DNA of 64,000 nucleotides. Source: Ehretia macrophylla (taxonomy: Eukaryota; Streptophyta; Magnoliopsida; Boraginales; Ehretiaceae). Below the pieces are notes generated by a model. The model saw nothing but the letters and a program-made list of their open reading frames with translations. It made no database searches and was not told where the DNA came from. The stretch covers positions 63,329,816 to 63,393,815 of the forward strand of contig CM075768.1 in the NCBI GenBank assembly GCA_037974665.1, given 5' to 3'. Both the position numbers and the translations under genes were made by a program. Positions 59,401 through 64,000 of the stretch are shown here, piece after piece (position 1 is the first letter of the stretch; each line of letters begins with the position of its first letter).

Positions 59401-60242
59401 AAGACTGGTATTTCTGTTCCTGTACTTGTATTATTGTTATATTCTTGCTTGCAAAAGAACTTCATAAGTTGAACCGGAAAATGAGTTTCAAAACTTATTT
59501 CTCATTCCCCCTCGTTGAGTTCATAAGGACTTACCCTCTTTTATCATCTCAGGTGAAGAGGATCAAGACCAGGTACCCGAGGACGATGTGCCTAACGATG
59601 ATTCCTTGGAGTGATTGCCTGTCTTGTGTGCTTTGCGTGATTATGGCTATTTGTGAACTATGCTACTTGAAGACTATTTCTTTTATGTTGCTTGTTGTTT
59701 ATTGATGTAAATGACCCCGTTGTAATTTGGTTCTAATTCTGGGATTGTACTATCTATAATCGGATGAACTTTTATTTGGTTGTTTGCTTTCGTTTTCTTA
59801 ATTAGTAGTTATCGTAGGCATTCAAACCACTAGATGAACAATCAACTAAGTTAATTCTATCTAATTTCACTTAGGTGCTCATTTGCAAACTAAAGGATGA
59901 TAGGTACTTGCATGATAGGAAATTGACAAATAAACGGGACATAGTTGTCATGTTAGGCTTATTAACCAAACGAGACTTTCAAGATAAACTAGTAGGCAAA
60001 TCGGTTGGTGACAAATAGGAGTCCTTAATAGAATTGGATTAATGATTGGAATAATTGAGGCGTTTAGAGAATTAGGTCAAACCAAAGAGCCCAATTACAG
60101 CCGTTATGCTGCCGGTTTACAGAAAAATTTTGGAGTTTAGGCCAAGACGTTAAGTGTTAAATCTTCATGAACGGTTAAGTACGAGACGTGACTTGAATGT
60201 TTAGATCACACCTTAGTCTAACCTTTATAGGCCGGGTTGGGG
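56475..60242 (+). repeat. Element C 3' LTR (last bases masked or lost)
   Basis: About 3768 bp, colinear with the 5' LTR. It reaches GGGTTGGGG, where the 5' copy continues CGTGACA; instead TGTGACGCCCGAG of element D follows. The ACGTG repeat block (about 56495-56890) differs from the 5' copy by a local rearrangement near 56755-56800, showing that it slips. Confidence 0.9.
57754..59552 (+). other. Predicted leader intron in element C 3' LTR
   Basis: Same donor (AAG|GTGAGGG) and acceptor (ATCTCAG|GTGAAG) as in the 5' LTR, 1799 bp apart, both dinucleotides kept despite substitutions around them. Confidence 0.4.
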
Positions 60243-60810
60243 TGTGACGCCCGAGATTTTGCCATGCATTTAATTACTGTTGCATCCCTTGTTTGCGCCT
60301 TTACTTCTATGCTTTATTAACTGACTTTTGTGACTACTATTCACTCCGTTTTTAAACTGCCTTCTATTAGTTAATTAGTATTTTTATTAAATCCTATTAA
60401 TTACTAAAGTAATGAGAAAAATGTGCAATTGAGCTAGAAGCGGTAGGAGGACTCATTTAGAAAATAGTTTTAGTAGTTGAGTGAATAGTGTTACGTAACA
60501 TAACTTAGGTAATTAATTAGCTAGCATATATTTTACTATCTAAGCTCGTTTTAAGCTTAATACGCGCATTATAATTGACCACTTGAACACCCAAACTTGA
60601 CCCCACCTCAAGGCCTACTTATTAAAACATGAGACAAGCTCATTTTAGCACAAAAACACAACAATTTCAGCCTGTGAACAGTGCCCAAACCCGACAGCCC
60701 TTCCCTTGTGCAATTAGAGATTTTGCTTCATCAAATCATCAATCCAAGCCAAGCCTTGAGCAACTAGTGTAGAGTGTTTGCAAGGTTCCTAGGTGCTCCT
60801 ACGCGTATTG

Positions 60811-62144
60811 GTGAGGGATTTCACGGCTTATTTTTGCATTTCTAAATAGTTGTCAATTTCTTGATTTGTTGAAAATGTGATCAAATGCCATTGTATTAGT
60901 TATCTATGCTATTATACCATGTATATGAATGCTAGAGAACATATGTGAGCTATCGTTTCGCAATTTAAACGGTTAGAATCGTTAGTTTGATTTTTAGGGT
61001 GAATAGTGATATTTTTTCTAAGGTTTTGCGTAATTGCTCGAATTAGCTTGATTCAATGCTTCTAATAGACGCCTTAGGTGCTAGTGAAGGTAACCTAATA
61101 GCCCCGTGCACTTGCATTGTCCTTAAATCGCTTAAAATGGAAAATAGCCGACTTTAACTTGGGGCTTTTGGGGTTAATGCGAATCCGGGTGGATTCGGGC
61201 TTCAATTCTAGTATCCTTAAGTTACCTAGGTGCTATAGAAGCCTTGATATCCCTTGGTTGAAGCCCGGACATTGTATGTGTAGTTTAAGGCCAAAAGAGG
61301 GAGTTTGGGACTTTCGGGGTAATTGCGGGAAATTGAATGAGTTAGAGGGTTGAGAGGGTACCTTGAGGGTTAGTTAGAAGGTTGGGAGAGTTTCCTTTGA
61401 AAATGGAATCGTTAACCTTGGTTTGGAAGAGAAATAGTTTGAAAAACAAAGGGGTTTAGGTGCAAATTCGGTTGTCTCCCACTTCTAAACCCATGGTATG
61501 ACTTCTTGAGTGTTTATATGTGATTTTAAATTGATTTGGAGCTTTTGGTATGATTCTATGGTTATTTTGTATATGTTCCTTTGTAAACTGCTTATTAGCT
61601 TCTATAATTGTTTCTCTCCTAAATGCATCGAGGTCAACCTACTTTGTTGATCCTCCTATGTGTTAATGCTTATATTATTGCTATTAACTTGCCATTGTTA
61701 AGTGCATTGCATAGTGGTTGCGCAACCATAGTGTCAGGGGCGGATGTGTTGAATATCGGCTGGGCGGCAGAGGGCTTGCCGGTGGATATTCAAACTCCGT
61801 GCCCTATTCCCTCATTCGCTTGGTCCGGAGATTGCCAGGGGATGTTGGGTTGTAGGATTATCGGGGTACATCCGGAGTACACCCACTGGAGTGTTTAGGG
61901 ATTATGCCGGCTTATCGTGATCGTGCTCGTGGTTCGTGGATCGTGATTGAAGACCTGTGAAGATTGGTGTATATGGGTTTGTGAAATGTATCCTTTCAAT
62001 GTGTGGTTATTTGAGTTATCATTGTTTCTTTAATTGTCTAAGTGTTATTATTGTATATTTGTGTTATCTGTTGCATTGCACGCCCCGGGACTTTATCCCT
62101 CACTGGGCAACAGTGGTTGCTCATACCTCGCTAACATGTTTCAG
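60811..62144 (+). other. Predicted leader intron in element D 5' LTR
   Basis: 1334 bp between ATTG|GTGAGGG and ATGTTTCAG|GTGG; the related element L has 1332 bp between homologous sites. Confidence 0.4.
61690..61890 (+). other. Conserved structured LTR core (element D)
   Basis: Contains the perfect palindrome TGGTTGCGCAACCA (61715-61728), the inverted repeat GAATATC (61751-61757)/GATATTC (61785-61791) around a G+C-rich loop with GGGCTTGCCGG, the CCCTATTCCCTC box, and CGGGGTACATCCGGAGTAC. Both inverted repeats are also intact in element L. Confidence 0.7.
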
Positions 62145-62733
62145 GTGGCACAGTTGGTAGAGTTGCCTTAGCTGCTGTGTGATATTTGTCTGAGGCGGAT
62201 GTGCTTTCTGGTTGCTATGTGAAGAATTTGTTGTTCTATGTATAATCTATTTTGGGGCCTTAAAGCTCATGTATGTATTTGAGTAATATGTAAGCTGGAA
62301 GTCTGGTAATGTAGTAGCAGTGGTAATTCTATGGCTTGTAATAACTTATATTTCTATTTCTAGTTGCTTTGCATGCTTAGGAGTGAATGGCTTAGTGTAG
62401 AATGTTTTATCTCTAAGTATGTTTTAATGTTATCCTAGAATGGCATGGTTATTAGACTATATTATAAACAAGTTACTAGCATGCTTGTGTGGTTTTGGAA
62501 CTGTTGTTTGCTTCAAGGCTCGGATGGCCTTGAATCTTTAAATATTTAGCCATGAAAAGTTTGTTTACCTTCTAGTTACCTTATTTGGGAGTTTACAGGT
62601 TTTCAGAATGTCCATAGTCCAGGGGAAACTCTGTCCGTTTTTCCCTAAAATTTTGTGACCGGGTTTGGTATTGGGTTGAGAATAGTATGGTGATTAGAGC
62701 CTCCGGTCTCGTGAGGGATCGGGGCGTTACAGG

Positions 62734-62745
62734 TGGTATCAGAGC
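62734..62745 (+). other. Primer-binding site, element D (initiator tRNA-Met)
   Basis: TGGTATCAGAGC, two bases after the LTR terminus TTACA. Confidence 0.93.
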
Positions 62746-63807
62746 TTAGTTAGCTCTAAGCCGGGACAGGGTCCTCGGCCTGTCGGGTAGTAACCCTTGC
62801 GTGTGTGCTTGATTAAGTGTGTGTCTTAAAAGTGTATGCCTGCATGTTTGATTGTGTGTCTTGTATTGAATGTGTACACCTATGTGATATAATTATGTGT
62901 TACGTGCTAAATGTATGCTAAGTGAAGTAAAGTGGCTAGTTATGCATCAAATTGACTTCGTGAATTATTAATTGCTTGAACTGTTGCTTGTAATGTGTGT
63001 ATTTGAATGTCTTTGATTGAGTTGTGTTATGCTTGACTTGATTATCGTGCTTGAATGACTTTGATGATTACACTGTTTCACAAACTCTTTTATTAACATG
63101 TTTGCGTAATAGTTTAAAGAATGATTATACATATGCAATTGTTTGACATGCATACATAACCCGTCGAATGGTAAGAAAAACTCCTTCCTCCCCTGAAGAG
63201 AGGTGATTAGTGGCAGGCCTTCCAAATTATGTTGATTAGCAGAAATGAGAGGCAATTAATCAGCCTTTATTTGGGAATTGGTGGATATAGTTGGAGCTCA
63301 GTTATTGGGATTCTTCTAAGGCCTTCTTCAGTGCTTAACGGTCATAAATGAGTAGCTTCTTTTGGGGTTTCTATATGACAGTTCTCTAAAGCATATTCTT
63401 GGTATTTTCTTATCAGGTATTCTTTTGGTATTCTTTTGCCGGCATCTCTCGGAAGAATTGGTATATGGGATTCTTTTTAGCCTTATTATCTGGTATTATT
63501 TACAATACTCTTGCTCGGAACTTTTATTGGTATTTTCTCTCCGCTCTTAGTTGGGATTCTATTCTTCTATGGTATTCATGCCAGCGGGATTCTTATTTGG
63601 ATTTCGAAGTAGCATCTCTATTGGAGCCTTTATTTGGCCTTATTAAGTGAGGTTCGCAGACAATACTACTGGGATTTCTTAATGAGCTTCCACGAGAATT
63701 CGTATATGGTATTCTTGCTTAGCAACTGATGACGAATAATCAGAGTTGGTTTTCAGTTGATGCAGATGTTCTCTTGTGAAGAAGAATTACGTGGACGCAA
63801 TTAGTTT

Positions 63808-63820
63808 AAGGGGGAGAGGA
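63808..63820 (+). other. Polypurine tract, element D
   Basis: AAGGGGGAGAGGA directly before TGTGACGCCC of the 3' LTR. Confidence 0.88.
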
Positions 63821-64000
63821 TGTGACGCCCGAGATTTTGCCATGCATTTAATTACTGTTGCATCCCTTGTTTGCGCCTTTACTTCTATGCTTTATTAACT
63901 GACTTTTGTGACTACTATTCACTCCGTTTTTAAACTGCCTTCTATTAGTTAATTAGTATTTTTATTAAATCCTATTAATTACTAAAGTAATGAGAAAAAT
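63821..64000 (+). repeat. Element D 3' LTR (partial, window edge)
   Basis: The 180 bases present match 60243-60422 without a visible difference. Confidence 0.93.

Larger units (their letters stand above)
49784..60242 (+). mobile_element. Element C: large non-autonomous LTR retrotransposon (LARD-like)
   Basis: 5' LTR 49784-53558, PBS 53573-53588, non-coding interior to 56474, PPT 56462-56474 and 3' LTR from 56475 to about 60242. LTRs of 3.77 kb start TGTGAGGCC; the 5' copy ends GTGACA. The interior of about 2.9 kb is rich in stops in all frames, with no gag or pol. The PPT context (GGGATGAAATTC, TTTTAAGG) resembles plant Ty3/gypsy chromoviruses as I remember them, so C is probably a deletion or LARD derivative of that group (inferred). 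The left flank is 5S gene copy 53; its right target-site duplication is not visible because element D follows directly. Confidence 0.9.
60243..62731 (+). repeat. Element D 5' LTR
   Basis: 2489 bp from TGTGACGCCC to GGGGCGTTACA. It contains a donor-like ATTG|GTGAGGG (60811), the core (about 61690-61890) and an acceptor-like GTTTCAG|GTGG (62144). CACTG/CAGTG (62101-62105/62111-62115) can form a small stem before the acceptor. A 91-codon open frame at 61623-61898 spans the core and is discussed as non-coding. Confidence 0.93.
62732..63820 (+). other. Element D non-coding interior
   Basis: 1.09 kb. After the PBS and GT-rich segment, the region 63290-63720 holds at least a dozen matches to GG(T/G)ATT(C/T)T. 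It ends with GACGCAATTAGTTTAAGG and the G/A-rich PPT. No gene is visible. Confidence 0.8.
60243..64000 (+). mobile_element. Element D: young non-autonomous LTR retrotransposon (3' LTR runs off window)
   Basis: 5' LTR 60243-62731, PBS 62734-62745, short interior of 1.09 kb, PPT near 63808-63820, 3' LTR from 63821. The first 180 bases of the two LTRs appear identical, so insertion is recent. The interior has no coding frame. Its opening block (GCCGGGACAGGGTCCTCGG) and a TTCCTCCCCTGAAGAG box (63185-63200) are shared with A and B, so these families have exchanged or inherited the same cis-acting interior. Element L at the window start is an older relative in the opposite orientation. Confidence 0.93.

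Noticed and set aside
61623-61898. Open frame over the LTR core of D, similar to one in L (210-545, minus)
   Set aside because: The two frames diverge after the core because of indels not divisible by three, and the corresponding frames in A, B and C are also shifted. Conservation is better explained at DNA or RNA level.

Overview
The window is nuclear DNA of a seed plant, most likely an angiosperm. It is a tandem 5S rRNA gene array broken up by large LTR retrotransposons that have no coding capacity. The evidence is the 5S gene, which has the canonical plant 119-120 nt sequence with internal A box, IE and C box and a plant-type upstream TATA-like/GC/C promoter, and the primer-binding sites complementary to plant initiator tRNA-Met. 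I found no credible protein-coding gene. The longest open frames are about 110-125 codons and are explained by 5S repeats or LTR sequence. The species cannot be named from the sequence.

Layout: (1) 1-1929, element L, a minus-strand LTR cut by the window edge. (2) 1930-20774, 5S block 1 with 30 gene copies in units of about 678 bp. (3) 20775-27695, element A, plus strand, with two 2.55-kb LTRs, a 1.8-kb non-coding interior and a perfect 5-bp target-site duplication inside a 5S gene. (4) 27696-32034, 5S block 2, holding the second half of the split gene and six more genes. (5) 32035-38412, element B, a relative of A on the minus strand whose left LTR is truncated at a scarred junction. (6) 38413-49783, 5S block 3 with 17 copies, the last cut by element C. 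(7) 49784 to about 60242, element C, plus strand, with 3.77-kb LTRs and a 2.9-kb non-coding interior. (8) 60243-64000, element D, plus strand and the same family as L, joined to the last bases of C's 3' LTR; its second LTR starts at 63821 and runs off the window.

I count 53 5S copies: 49 of essentially full length and uninterrupted, one missing about its first base (copy 1), one internally truncated (copy 4), one split by A (copy 30) and one 3'-truncated by C (copy 53). By eye none matches the consensus end to end, and many carry C-to-T/G-to-A changes, so this looks like a decaying, probably silenced part of the 5S locus. Local amplification is visible as a three-fold ABABAB dimer of 1354 bp (4351-8406) and a duplicated short-long dimer of about 1065 bp (14505-16631).

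The most interesting material is in the elements. A, B, C, D and L differ in most of their sequence but share an LTR design: a leader ending in a splice-donor-like GTGAGGG or GTAAGGG, a conserved structured core, a splice-acceptor-like CAG about 1.3-1.8 kb downstream of the donor, then an initiator-tRNA-Met PBS and a purine-rich PPT preceded (where seen) by a hairpin. Three of the four insertions into the array lie in or at the edge of the 119-bp gene rather than the 560-bp spacer.
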